From NCBI RefSeq assembly GCF_016899755.1, contig NZ_JACJJC010000008.1, forward strand, positions 62,001-126,000: DNA of 64,000 bases, read 5' to 3'. Numbering within the stretch: the first letter of the stretch is position 1; the number at the start of each line of letters is the position of its first letter. Source of the stretch: Sutterella massiliensis (GTDB taxonomy: Bacteria; Pseudomonadota; Gammaproteobacteria; Burkholderiales; Burkholderiaceae_F). The position numbers were made by a program, and so were the translations under genes. Shown here piece by piece: positions 55,901 through 62,780 of this stretch. The notes beneath the pieces are model-generated. The model saw only the letters and a program-made list of their open reading frames with translations. It was not told the origin of the DNA and ran no database searches.

Positions 55901-57050
55901 ACTCGAAGGCGACTTTCTCTCGCAGCTCTCGAGCGCGACGCTCAAAACCGAAGCGCTTCGCTGGAGCGGTGAAACGTTCGACAACATCGATTCGACGCTG
56001 CGCCACGTCGACAAGATCTGGCACTTGCGTTTGCAGTCCGAAGAAGCCGCCGGCCAAGTTGAATTCCGCGAACCGCCTTCGGCAGACGGGCAACCGACGC
56101 TCTCGGTGAAGCTCCTGCGGCTGCACCTGCCTGCAGCCGCTGAATCCGCCATGGGCGAGGACATCGCGCGGGCGCCGCGCAACTGGCTGCCGAACCTTGA
56201 TGTCGTCGTAGATGACTTACGCATCGGCAAACGCAACATCGGCAAAGTTGAAATCAACGCCCGCAATCTCATTGAAAACGGCCGAGAGACGTGGCAAATC
56301 GACCACTTTGCAGTACGCAACCGCGGCGGTACGCTCTTGGGGACCGGCGGCTGGCAGAGTGGTGGGCCGAACGATCCCACCGGCAGGAGTGCCGTTTCGC
56401 TCAAGGCGGATGTTCGCAGCGTGGGTGAGGTGCTTCAGAGTCTCGATGTCGTTGACGTCATTCACGACGCCCCGGGCTCGCTCACGCTCAAGGCCGACTG
56501 GAAGGGTATGCCCGTCGACTTCAACTTCGAGACGCTCAACGGGGAAATTGTCGGTAGAACCGGCGCGGGACAACTCATTCAAATTGAACCGGGAGCAGGA
56601 CGTCTTTTGAGCCTTCTCTCGATGCAGCACCTGCTGCGACGTCTTACGCTCGATTTCCGCGACGTTGCCGGCCGCGGCTTTGGCTTTGATTCGCTCTCGG
56701 TCAATTCAACCATTGCCAACGGCATGCTTCACACTGAGAAATCCTCAATGATCGGTAGCGCCGCCACGGTGCTGATCGGCGGTGACGTTGACCTCGTCAA
56801 CGAAGTACTCGACCTCAAGGCGATTGTGCTGCCGAGCATCAACGCAGAAGGTGCATCCTTGGCCCTTGCGATTGCTAATCCGGCCGTCGGCATCGGCACA
56901 CTTCTCGCACAATTCGTGCTCAAGGACCAGATCTCGAAGATGCTGAGCTCCGAATACGAAATTCGCGGCACGTACGACGCACCCGACATCCAGAAGATCT
57001 CTCGCCCGTTCGCGGGCGGCGCAGACAACGAGCCGCTTCGAAAAAATTAA
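52998..57050 (+). CDS. yhdP: YhdP family AsmA-like envelope protein
   Basis: A 1,350-residue protein of the YhdP type (E. coli about 1,266). One N-terminal transmembrane helix (about 28-47) anchors a very long periplasmic beta-rich domain (DUF3971/AsmA-like) thought to bridge inner and outer membranes and carry phospholipid outward. The C-terminal DFRDVAGRGFGFDSLS, GGDVDLVNEVLDLKAIVLPS and the closing EYEIRGTYDAPDI are diagnostic. No frameshifts. It heads a likely yhdP-nit-tldD cluster, the order seen in many Betaproteobacteria. Confidence 0.92.
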   Translation: MNFYVKRYGEFSRRARRPGEPNAKLHWLWSTLIALYFIAGFVILFTRWFVTTQLDDHLAAIESAVTDAFGVVVNAEHIEGGFHLIRPTLVLTNATLSRPGGPVSLTLPKVEAEFSWSSLWHLEPRFHALVVTAPKLTVRRLEKYKFDIAGFVLDAEEPAEESKPDSKRSFTSWLLGQDQLILKNGDFTYIDETRPNALPVTIRSAQAVFDQRLLDWRAAVRATLAEGKTVKHFEAKARIEKGLFTRSENPLTWKGEAYFHSDRINGASLLQRIGLSRYARSGEGAARAWVQFESGRVVSATADLALGRVVARFNSTLPPVRLSHLSGRFTYENDGAGGHAVAASALEFAGSDRRLRFGPAEITSACDTDASGSLLGCSFSASEISIDTLSQLAPSLPIPDSARSFLKSKPVSGMLRNVSASVRGDFANPANWSFNGGFTGLTLPAGDDALPGFRNLSGAVASARPGEFDLTLESYVSQLTFPGVFREPKLNFDAMTGFVRVRTDPHLRLDFENIRIKNGDASVTGSGSWEATGGAGTIDIGGEILSARAESVHKYLPNVVGDAALDYVEAGVRGGKASAGTWVVRGRLDDFPWDGPTKGLGIFKIETDVSGGILDFMPSHRLKKGGGFVAEEHWPLLTGIDAHLLFEGNRMLITGRRARSMKLAASAVRVEIPSYTGKDARLLVNGRIESDLGDALGYLNGTPFLRDILGDSFKDAKGKGRQTSLLTLSMPLQAPEKTKYAVESTLANAEFQYLPILPVAQKLGGSLLFDNAGIHAKAPLTGTLSGTPLRVSAATEKGTFRLDIEGRLTPEDGKRMLAQPWSDPLFGQMLGHADTRVRLELPLTEPAKWSLAGSSDLAGLALTLPEPFAKTEAAEWPVSFSWTPAGDKHRELRIALEKRADIDMHFEVRKEGLAPAGGTLALGTTLKPRTQGFDVAVAIPNIDLDAWSRLMSASGSVASASKEELLKTLEGDFLSQLSSATLKTEALRWSGETFDNIDSTLRHVDKIWHLRLQSEEAAGQVEFREPPSADGQPTLSVKLLRLHLPAAAESAMGEDIARAPRNWLPNLDVVVDDLRIGKRNIGKVEINARNLIENGRETWQIDHFAVRNRGGTLLGTGGWQSGGPNDPTGRSAVSLKADVRSVGEVLQSLDVVDVIHDAPGSLTLKADWKGMPVDFNFETLNGEIVGRTGAGQLIQIEPGAGRLLSLLSMQHLLRRLTLDFRDVAGRGFGFDSLSVNSTIANGMLHTEKSSMIGSAATVLIGGDVDLVNEVLDLKAIVLPSINAEGASLALAIANPAVGIGTLLAQFVLKDQISKMLSSEYEIRGTYDAPDIQKISRPFAGGADNEPLRKN

Positions 57051-57125
57051 AATGGCCTCTCTCACGTAGGTCGGAGCACCCGCCTTGAGCAAGTGCTCGG
57101 CAATCAGTCTGGTACCGACCGACGC

Positions 57126-57980
57126 ATGAAAAGAAAAATCAATCTGCCACCAAACCTCAAAAAACCGATGCGCATCTCCGCCTGCCAGATGGTTTCCGGG
57201 CTTGACCCGGAAGAAAACGTTCTTCATGCACTCAAATTAATCGGCGCGGCAGCCGAATCGGGAGCCGAGCTTGTCGTACTGCCCGAGCACTTTGCCTGTG
57301 TCGACCGCGACGACAGGTCGCTACTCGCCGTTGCCGAATCCTTTAACAACGGCCCCATTCAAGACGCTATCCGCACAGCGGCACTGCGCCACAACGTATG
57401 GATCTGTGCGGGCTCCGTCCCGATTGCCTGCGACGACTCGCATTTCTACAACGCCTGCATTGTTTACGACCCCAAGGGCGAAACCGCGGCTCGCTACGAT
57501 CGCATTCACCGCTTCGAATACCGCCGCGGTGACGATGAAGCCTATGACGAATCGCGCTTCGTGCAGGCGGGTGCCAACCCGGTAAGCTTTCGCCTCACCA
57601 CGTGGGATGGCGTCGAGCTGCGAGTTGGCCTTGCGCTTGGCTTCGACCTGCGATTCCCGGAGCTCTTCCGAAGCCTCGGAACATGCGACTTGATTCTGCT
57701 GCCGGCCACCTTCACCGAAACAACCGGCCGCGCACACTGGGCAACGCTCCTGGCAGCCCGCGCTATTGAGAATCAGTGCTACGTCGCGGCGGCTGCACAG
57801 GGCGGTCTGCACGAATGCGGCAGACGAACTTGGGGGCACAGCCGTCTGATCGATCCTTGGGGCAACATGGTGAGCGAACTGCCTTCGGGCGAAGGGATCG
57901 TCATCGGCGACATCGACCCGAAGCTCATCGCCAACGTTCGCGCGATGCTTCCCGCACTCGACGCACGCGTACTTTACTGA
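57126..57980 (+). CDS. Nitrilase/Nit-family protein lacking catalytic Lys and Cys
   Basis: About 284 residues of the carbon-nitrogen hydrolase superfamily, Nit1/Nit2 branch. The fold is well preserved (MRISACQMVSG, LVVLPEHF, FDLRFPELFRSLG, LLAARAIENQCYV, GHSRLIDPWG). Of the Glu-Lys-Cys triad, Glu54 is present, but the lysine of YDKIH is Arg126 (YDRIH) and the nucleophile of AICYDLRFPE is Gly172 (ALGFDLRFPE). Amidase activity by the usual mechanism is therefore not expected. The start is uncertain (57126, or 57168 for MRISAC), as neither has a good ribosome site. It lies between yhdP and tldD, 14 bases before the latter. Confidence 0.85.
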   Translation: MKRKINLPPNLKKPMRISACQMVSGLDPEENVLHALKLIGAAAESGAELVVLPEHFACVDRDDRSLLAVAESFNNGPIQDAIRTAALRHNVWICAGSVPIACDDSHFYNACIVYDPKGETAARYDRIHRFEYRRGDDEAYDESRFVQAGANPVSFRLTTWDGVELRVGLALGFDLRFPELFRSLGTCDLILLPATFTETTGRAHWATLLAARAIENQCYVAAAAQGGLHECGRRTWGHSRLIDPWGNMVSELPSGEGIVIGDIDPKLIANVRAMLPALDARVLY

Positions 57981-57994
57981 TCGAGCACCGCCGC

Positions 57995-59461
57995 ATGGAG
58001 CACGGGCCCCTTCTCTCTCGGCAGAACCAAGCCGAACGCATTCTTCTTGCGCCCGCGGCGCTTGAAGAAGCTTCACTCGAGCGTGCCCTCGCGCGACTGG
58101 CCCGCGGGCGCGTCGACTGGGCGGATATCTACCTGCAGGAAACGATTTCAAGGGACTGGCTTCTTGAAGACAGTGCCGTCAAGACGGGAAGCTTCTCGCT
58201 CGATCGCGGTGCGGGATTGAGAAGCGTGCTCGGGGCAAGTGCCTCGCTCTGCTACGCCAATTCACTCGACGAGCGCGCGCTGCTGCGCTGCGCCGATGCG
58301 GCCGCAACCATGAACGGTCGGGGCAACAGCGGCAAGGCGTGCCGGTACCTCTCTGCGGGAACCGGAGTGCGGACGCCGCTTTACGAAGCGATCGACGAAA
58401 CAGGGGAAACCGTGAGCGAGCGGCAGATCGCGCTCCTCGAATTCGTCGATCGAACCGCTCGCGGACTCGACCCGGCAGTCACACAGGTACTAGCCACGTA
58501 CCAGACCGAGCGCGACGCGATCTTTATTGCCGGGCTAGACGGCCGCCGCTTGGGCGATGTGCGTCCCATGAGCTACCTTTCGATCACCGTTACGGTCGAG
58601 CGCGGCGGCCGACGCGAGCGAGCTACGAGTGGCGGCGGAGCACGAGCGGGCATTGCCTTTTTCACGCCCGAGCGCGTTCAAGCCTGGATCCGCCAGGCCG
58701 TTGACGAAGCGCTGCATTCGCTCGAAGCGGATCCTGCACCCGCAGGCATTTTCCCAGTCGTTCTCGGTCCGGGCTGGCCCGGGATTCTGCTGCACGAAGC
58801 CGTCGGCCACGGACTCGAAGGCGACTTCATCCGCAAAGGTTCTTCAGCATTCTCAAACCGCTTCGGCGAAGCGGTTGCCGCGCGCGGCGTCACGATTGTC
58901 GACGACGGCACGATTCCCGAGCGCCGCGGCTCGCTCGCTTTTGACGATGAAGGCACGTCCACAAGCAGAACCGTCCTTATTGAAGACGGCAAACTCTGCG
59001 GCATGCTTCTCGACATCACGAACTCACAGCTTCTCAACCGAGCGCCAACAGGCAACGGCCGCAGAGAAAGCTTTGCGTCGCTGCCGATGCCGCGAATGAC
59101 AAATACCTTCATGTTGCCCGGACAATACGATCCGGGTGAAATCATTGCCTCGGTCGATTTCGGCATTTATGCGGAAAACTTCAACGGCGGCCAGGTCGAC
59201 ATCACGAACGGACAGTTCGTCTTCAACATGTCGAAGGCCTGGCTTATCGAAAAGGGAAAAATAACGCGGCCGGTCAAAGGGGCCATGCTTTCGGGCGACG
59301 GTAAAAAAGCCCTCCTCGGCATCCGAATGGTCGGCAGCGACCTTGCCCTTGACCAGGGCAGTGGTCAATGCGGCAAAGACGGTCAGCAGATTCCAGTGGG
59401 CGTCGGCATGCCGACGGTGCGAATCGACACACTCACCGTCGGCGGAACATCGATCGGATGA
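57995..59461 (+). CDS. tldD: Metalloprotease TldD
   Basis: A 488-residue TldD (E. coli 481), which with TldE/PmbA forms a cytosolic protease that processes microcin B17 and CcdA and cleaves unfolded peptides. The zinc motif HEAVGHGLEGD starts at His267 (HExxxH). Other family segments: GDVRPMSYLSITVTVE, DDEGTSTSRTVLIEDG, and the C-terminal GSDLALDQGSGQCGKDGQQIPVGVGMP. Start at 57995, shortly after the nitrilase-like gene, so probably co-transcribed. No pmbA is visible in this window. Confidence 0.96.
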   Translation: MEHGPLLSRQNQAERILLAPAALEEASLERALARLARGRVDWADIYLQETISRDWLLEDSAVKTGSFSLDRGAGLRSVLGASASLCYANSLDERALLRCADAAATMNGRGNSGKACRYLSAGTGVRTPLYEAIDETGETVSERQIALLEFVDRTARGLDPAVTQVLATYQTERDAIFIAGLDGRRLGDVRPMSYLSITVTVERGGRRERATSGGGARAGIAFFTPERVQAWIRQAVDEALHSLEADPAPAGIFPVVLGPGWPGILLHEAVGHGLEGDFIRKGSSAFSNRFGEAVAARGVTIVDDGTIPERRGSLAFDDEGTSTSRTVLIEDGKLCGMLLDITNSQLLNRAPTGNGRRESFASLPMPRMTNTFMLPGQYDPGEIIASVDFGIYAENFNGGQVDITNGQFVFNMSKAWLIEKGKITRPVKGAMLSGDGKKALLGIRMVGSDLALDQGSGQCGKDGQQIPVGVGMPTVRIDTLTVGGTSIG

Positions 59462-59502
59462 TGCGTCGTGCGATCGACCCGCTTCTCACAGTGCCCGACT
59501 CC

Positions 59503-59508
59503 TATAAT
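59503..59508 (+). promoter_or_regulatory. Consensus -10 (TATAAT) before the PlsC-like gene
   Basis: TATAAT 36-41 bases before the PlsC-like start, between tldD and the acyltransferase. No clear -35. Confidence 0.45.
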
Positions 59509-59543
59509 GAGCGTCAAAACTCTACTGAACCACGGGAAACAGC

Positions 59544-60155
59544 GTGCTTAACTCATTCAAGCTCATGACCCCTATCGTGTGGCTGACGCGCCTTCTTGTC
59601 GGCGCGTATCCGCACTGGCAGGGATGCGCGCCCTCCGCTCGTCAGCGGATTTATTTCGCCAACCACACGAGTCACCTCGATACGATCGTCATCTGGGCGT
59701 CGCTGCCGCCGGCGTTGCGCGCTCACGTGCGCCCCGTCGCCGCCAAGGACTATTGGGAAACCGGCATTCGGCGACGCATCGCCGTTGACGAACTGCATGC
59801 GGTCCTTGTCGACCGCCGTCGAACGGAACACGCCAACCCGCTCGATCCGCTTCGCGAAGCGCTCGCGCAGGGCGACTCTCTCATCATCTTCCCGGAAGGT
59901 ACCCGCCGTCCGCAACCGTTGCCGAGCCCCTTCAAGTCCGGCATCTGGCGCCTGATGCGCGAGTTTCCGTCCGTCGAACTGATTCCCGTTTATATTGAAA
60001 ACCTGCACCGCGCCATGCCCAAGGGCGTTCTCATTCCCGTTCCGACGGTTTGCTCCGTGCGCTTCGGTGCGCCGCTCGAGCACACCCCGGAAGACCTCAA
60101 GGACGACTTTCTCAATCGGGCGCGCGACGCTGTCATTTCTTTGGCCAACGCATGA
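59544..60155 (+). CDS. PlsC-like 1-acyl-glycerol-3-phosphate acyltransferase
   Basis: A 203-residue acyltransferase of the lysophosphatidate acyltransferase family. The catalytic HX4D is NHTSHLD (His41-Asp46), and FPEGTR lies at 116-121. It would acylate lysophosphatidic acid to phosphatidic acid at the inner membrane, though specificity is not shown. The start is GTG at 59544; an ATG at 59565 is an alternative. It overlaps the next gene by four bases (ATGA), so the two are coupled. Confidence 0.88.
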   Translation: MLNSFKLMTPIVWLTRLLVGAYPHWQGCAPSARQRIYFANHTSHLDTIVIWASLPPALRAHVRPVAAKDYWETGIRRRIAVDELHAVLVDRRRTEHANPLDPLREALAQGDSLIIFPEGTRRPQPLPSPFKSGIWRLMREFPSVELIPVYIENLHRAMPKGVLIPVPTVCSVRFGAPLEHTPEDLKDDFLNRARDAVISLANA

Positions 60156-61123
60156 GACTCGGATTCACCATTCAAGAGGCTTACGTCATCCTGCTCGTCG
60201 GCCTCTCGCTTCTTGCCGCCGGCGCTACGTTTTACGGGCAATGGGCACTCAAAAAAGTCAGTAGCCTGCAGCAGCGTTACCGCCTGCAGATCGTCAACTC
60301 GCGCGTGCGCATGGCCTGGTGGCTGATTGTCGTCTTCACGATCGGATTTGCCGTCGGCATACCGACGCTGCTCTTTTTCTTTGCGATCATCAGCTTCTTT
60401 TTATTGCGCGAATTCATCGCGATCACGCCGACCAAGCCGACGGACCACTACGCACTCGTCATCGCCTTCTACCTTGCAATTCCCGTGCAGTACGTTGCCA
60501 TCGGCTTTGACCTGCCCGAGATCTATACGCTCTTCATTCCGGTGTACCTTTTCCTCGTGCTCCCGGTCGTCACGGCGCTCTCGAAGGACACCGACCGATA
60601 TCTTGAGCGCGTGGCCAAGGTTCAGTGGGGTGTCATGCTCTGCGTCTACTGCGTGAGCCACGCGCCCGCGATCGCGATGCTCGACCTGACGCGCTACAAC
60701 TCGTCTGGACCGCTTCTGATGCTGTTCTTCCTGCTCGTGGTATTCGTGTCGGACTTCTCAGCCGCCATTGCGAGCTCCATGATCGGCAAGAAGACCGTCG
60801 GCTTCAACGCCGGCCGAACCGTTGCCGGAACGGCGATCGGCTGCGCCTGTGGGTTCCTAGCCGGTGCCGCGATGTATTGGATTACGCCTTTCCGCTTCTG
60901 GCAGGCACTCCTTATGGCGCTCGCCGTCGTGATTTCGGGCGTGCTCGGCGACCTCGTCTTCAACTGCGTTCGCCGCAGTATGGGCGCAGAGCGCTTGGCC
61001 GGCGAAGGCGATGTCTACATCACTCGAGGTCTGTTGGCTCGGCTTGCGCCGCTCACGTTTGCCGCCCCCGTCTTCTATCACCTCACCGTCATTTTCTTCA
61101 TTACCTTCAAGGACGCCTTCTGA
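60152..61123 (+). CDS. CdsA/YnbB-like membrane protein with degenerate active site
   Basis: A 323-residue membrane protein with about eight transmembrane segments, resembling the CdsA/YnbB phosphatidate cytidylyltransferases in length, topology and order of conserved blocks. The catalytic blocks are altered: KTxEG is RTVAG (222-226), the KRDxGVKDSG block reads [11 protein letters not shown], and GHGGxLDRxDS reads [11 protein letters not shown] (290-300), losing the metal-binding aspartates. Only SDFSAA (200-205) keeps its aspartate. CDP-diacylglycerol synthesis is therefore doubtful. Translationally coupled to the PlsC-like gene, so a membrane-lipid role is still likely. Confidence 0.8.
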   Translation: MRLGFTIQEAYVILLVGLSLLAAGATFYGQWALKKVSSLQQRYRLQIVNSRVRMAWWLIVVFTIGFAVGIPTLLFFFAIISFFLLREFIAITPTKPTDHYALVIAFYLAIPVQYVAIGFDLPEIYTLFIPVYLFLVLPVVTALSKDTDRYLERVAKVQWGVMLCVYCVSHAPAIAMLDLTRYNSSGPLLMLFFLLVVFVSDFSAAIASSMIGKKTVGFNAGRTVAGTAIGCACGFLAGAAMYWITPFRFWQALLMALAVVISGVLGDLVFNCVRRSMGAERLAGEGDVYITRGLLARLAPLTFAAPVFYHLTVIFFITFKDAF

Positions 61124-61154
61124 GCAACGTCCACCGAAGAAAACGAACAACAAA

Positions 61155-61195
61155 AAACCGCCTGGCTTCCTCTTCAAGCCAAGCGGTTTTTTATT
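61155..61195. terminator. Bidirectional terminator between CdsA-like gene and infA
   Basis: A 14-bp stem with one mismatch, 61155-61168 with 61176-61189 (AAACCGC... and ...GCGGTTT), with A-run before and T-run after, serving both converging genes. Confidence 0.88.
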
Positions 61196-61242
61196 GCGAT
61201 CCCGTCAACGCCTGCTCTCTGCAGGCGCTACGCCTTAAACAA

Positions 61243-61500
61243 TCAGCGGCGGCGCTGCTGACTGGAAACGGGCGGACGGCCTTCGATGTGGCGGAAGGTG
61301 ATGCGGCCCTTCGTCAGGTCGTAAGGCGAAAGTTCGAGCGAGACGCGGTCGCCGGCGAGAATGCGGATGTGATGCTTGCGCATCTTGCCGTTCGTGTACG
61401 CCACAAGTTCGTGCCCATTGTCAAGCTTCACGCGATAACGAGCGTCCGGAAGGACTTCCAGAACCTGACCCGTCATCTCGATGAGATCTTCCTTTGCCAT
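61243..61500 (-). CDS. infA: Translation initiation factor IF-1
   Basis: An 85-residue IF-1, which binds the ribosomal A site during initiation. The OB-fold core ([20 protein letters not shown], then [20 protein letters not shown]) is typical. It is about 13 residues longer than the common 72-residue form because of a basic C-terminal tail ([11 protein letters not shown]), as in the second IF-1 type found in some Betaproteobacteria. There is no Shine-Dalgarno before the ATG; the leader is A/T-rich (AAAAAAAATTT). It is not in a ribosomal-protein operon here. Confidence 0.93.
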   Translation of the reverse strand: MAKEDLIEMTGQVLEVLPDARYRVKLDNGHELVAYTNGKMRKHHIRILAGDRVSLELSPYDLTKGRITFRHIEGRPPVSSQQRRR

Positions 61501-62069
61501 AAATTTTTTTTCGGTTGAGTATGTAAGAGAGCGCCGCGCGAACCGGCGGCATGTTGTTCGGAGCATTCCGTTCGATCCGCCTGAATGCGCTCTTTGTCGA
61601 GCGGAACACCGAATTCGCGCACGCGAAATGTCCTGTCCGGATCAACGGAACCGCGATCGATCGCGAGGTTCGTCTCGCTCGACCGGCCCAATATCACGCC
61701 GATGCTGCGACACGGACCGCAAATCGACGATGCGCGGGATTGTACACCGATCAAATTCGTCTTCGCCCTGTTCTTATCCGCTTTTTCCGCCTTTTCATCC
61801 GCTTTGCGCGCACGCCGCACACGATTTTCCTCAGCCTGCCTACCCGGAGAGCAGCCTCTTAAGATAAACGGAAGAGCGGCTCGTTAAGATTGTTTTCGAA
61901 GTCCGTCGCCGCGTGCTCCTAACCCACGCCTAAGCCGACTCACTTTAAAATCATTCCCGACGAATTCCAATTGCGGCCGCCAGCCTTTGGGCCGGGATCT
62001 CCCGCGCGCCGCGCAATCAATCTTCGGCCAGCATGCACCACCTCGGCATGCGCCACATGGAGAAAACAA
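61501..62069. other. Long intergenic region infA / hemG
   Basis: A 569-bp divergent gap. Open frames of about 100 codons exist on both strands but carry no recognisable features and look like chance. A TAAAAT at 61946-61951 could be the hemG -10. I could not identify an RNA gene, repeat or other structure in the rest, so the region is unexplained. Confidence 0.4.
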
Positions 62070-62609
62070 ATGAAATCCGTTTTGGTTCTCTACTACAGCC
62101 ACGGCGGCCACACTGCCCGAATCGCGCGCCGTATTTGGGAAACGGTCATTGCCGAAGGCAATCAGGCGGACCTGATGAGCGTCGTTGAAGCTGACCGTGA
62201 AGGCATCGACTGGAACAAGTACGACCTTGTGATCGCGGGCGCCCCCGTTATCTACGGCAAGTTCCACAAGTCCTTCCGCGCCTTCGTCAACAAGTTCAAG
62301 TCCGTGCTTGACGCCAAGGCCAACAGCTTCTTCTCCGTCTCCGTCGTCGCGCGCACCCCCGCCAAGTGCACGCCCGAAGGCAACGTGTATACGCGCAAGT
62401 TCCTTGAAACGAATCCCTGGAAGCCCAAGGATGCGCACTGCTTCGCCGGCAAGGTCGACTACCCGAACTGGAACTGGTATGAAACCGCCGCCATCCAGAT
62501 GATCATGAAGATGACCAAGGGCCCGACGGATGCGACAGCGATCGTCGACTACACCGACTGGGAGGACGTCAAGGCTTATGCACGCCACTGCCTGACGCTC
62601 AACGCCTAA
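62070..62609 (+). CDS. hemG: Menaquinone-dependent protoporphyrinogen oxidase, flavodoxin-like
   Basis: A 179-residue flavodoxin-fold enzyme (E. coli HemG 181). It oxidises protoporphyrinogen IX to protoporphyrin IX and passes electrons to menaquinone, so it works without oxygen. The alignment with E. coli HemG covers the FMN loop (VLYYSHGGHTARIA), YDLVIAGAPVIYGKFHKSF, SVVARTPAKCTPEGN, YARKFL-like YTRKFLETNPW and MKMTKGPTDATAIVDYTDWE. GGAG seven bases before the ATG fixes the start. A strong terminator follows. Confidence 0.95.
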   Translation: MKSVLVLYYSHGGHTARIARRIWETVIAEGNQADLMSVVEADREGIDWNKYDLVIAGAPVIYGKFHKSFRAFVNKFKSVLDAKANSFFSVSVVARTPAKCTPEGNVYTRKFLETNPWKPKDAHCFAGKVDYPNWNWYETAAIQMIMKMTKGPTDATAIVDYTDWEDVKAYARHCLTLNA

Positions 62610-62631
62610 CTTCTGGCGCTTCCCTCCCCCA

Positions 62632-62668
62632 AACCGACGCTGTCTTTCGCGCAGCGTCGGTTTTCTTT
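62632..62668 (+). terminator. Intrinsic terminator of hemG
   Basis: A perfect 11-bp stem, AACCGACGCTG (62632-62642) and CAGCGTCGGTT (62652-62662), followed by TTCTTTT. Confidence 0.92.
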
Positions 62669-62727
62669 TGTCGAGATCTGCAGGAAAATTCCTAATATCG
62701 GTACGCGGAGCGGGCGCTCGTTTGGGC

Positions 62728-62733
62728 TAAACT
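62728..62733 (+). promoter_or_regulatory. Candidate -10 of fadD
   Basis: GGC-TAAACT about 50 bases before the fadD ATG, after the hemG terminator; same core as the FixJ-type regulator promoter. Confidence 0.35.
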
Positions 62734-62780
62734 CCGGTGCCTTGAACAAATACCGAAGCTTTCGACTCCTGCGAGTGCTT

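Noticed and set aside
57126-57980. Calling the nitrilase homologue a pseudogene
   Set aside because: The frame is intact and the rest of the fold is well conserved, so loss of two catalytic residues is better described as a possible pseudoenzyme.
61473-61862. Open frames of about 100-115 codons on both strands in the infA/hemG gap
   Set aside because: Low-quality composition, no ribosome sites and no motif; they probably occur by chance in GC-rich DNA.
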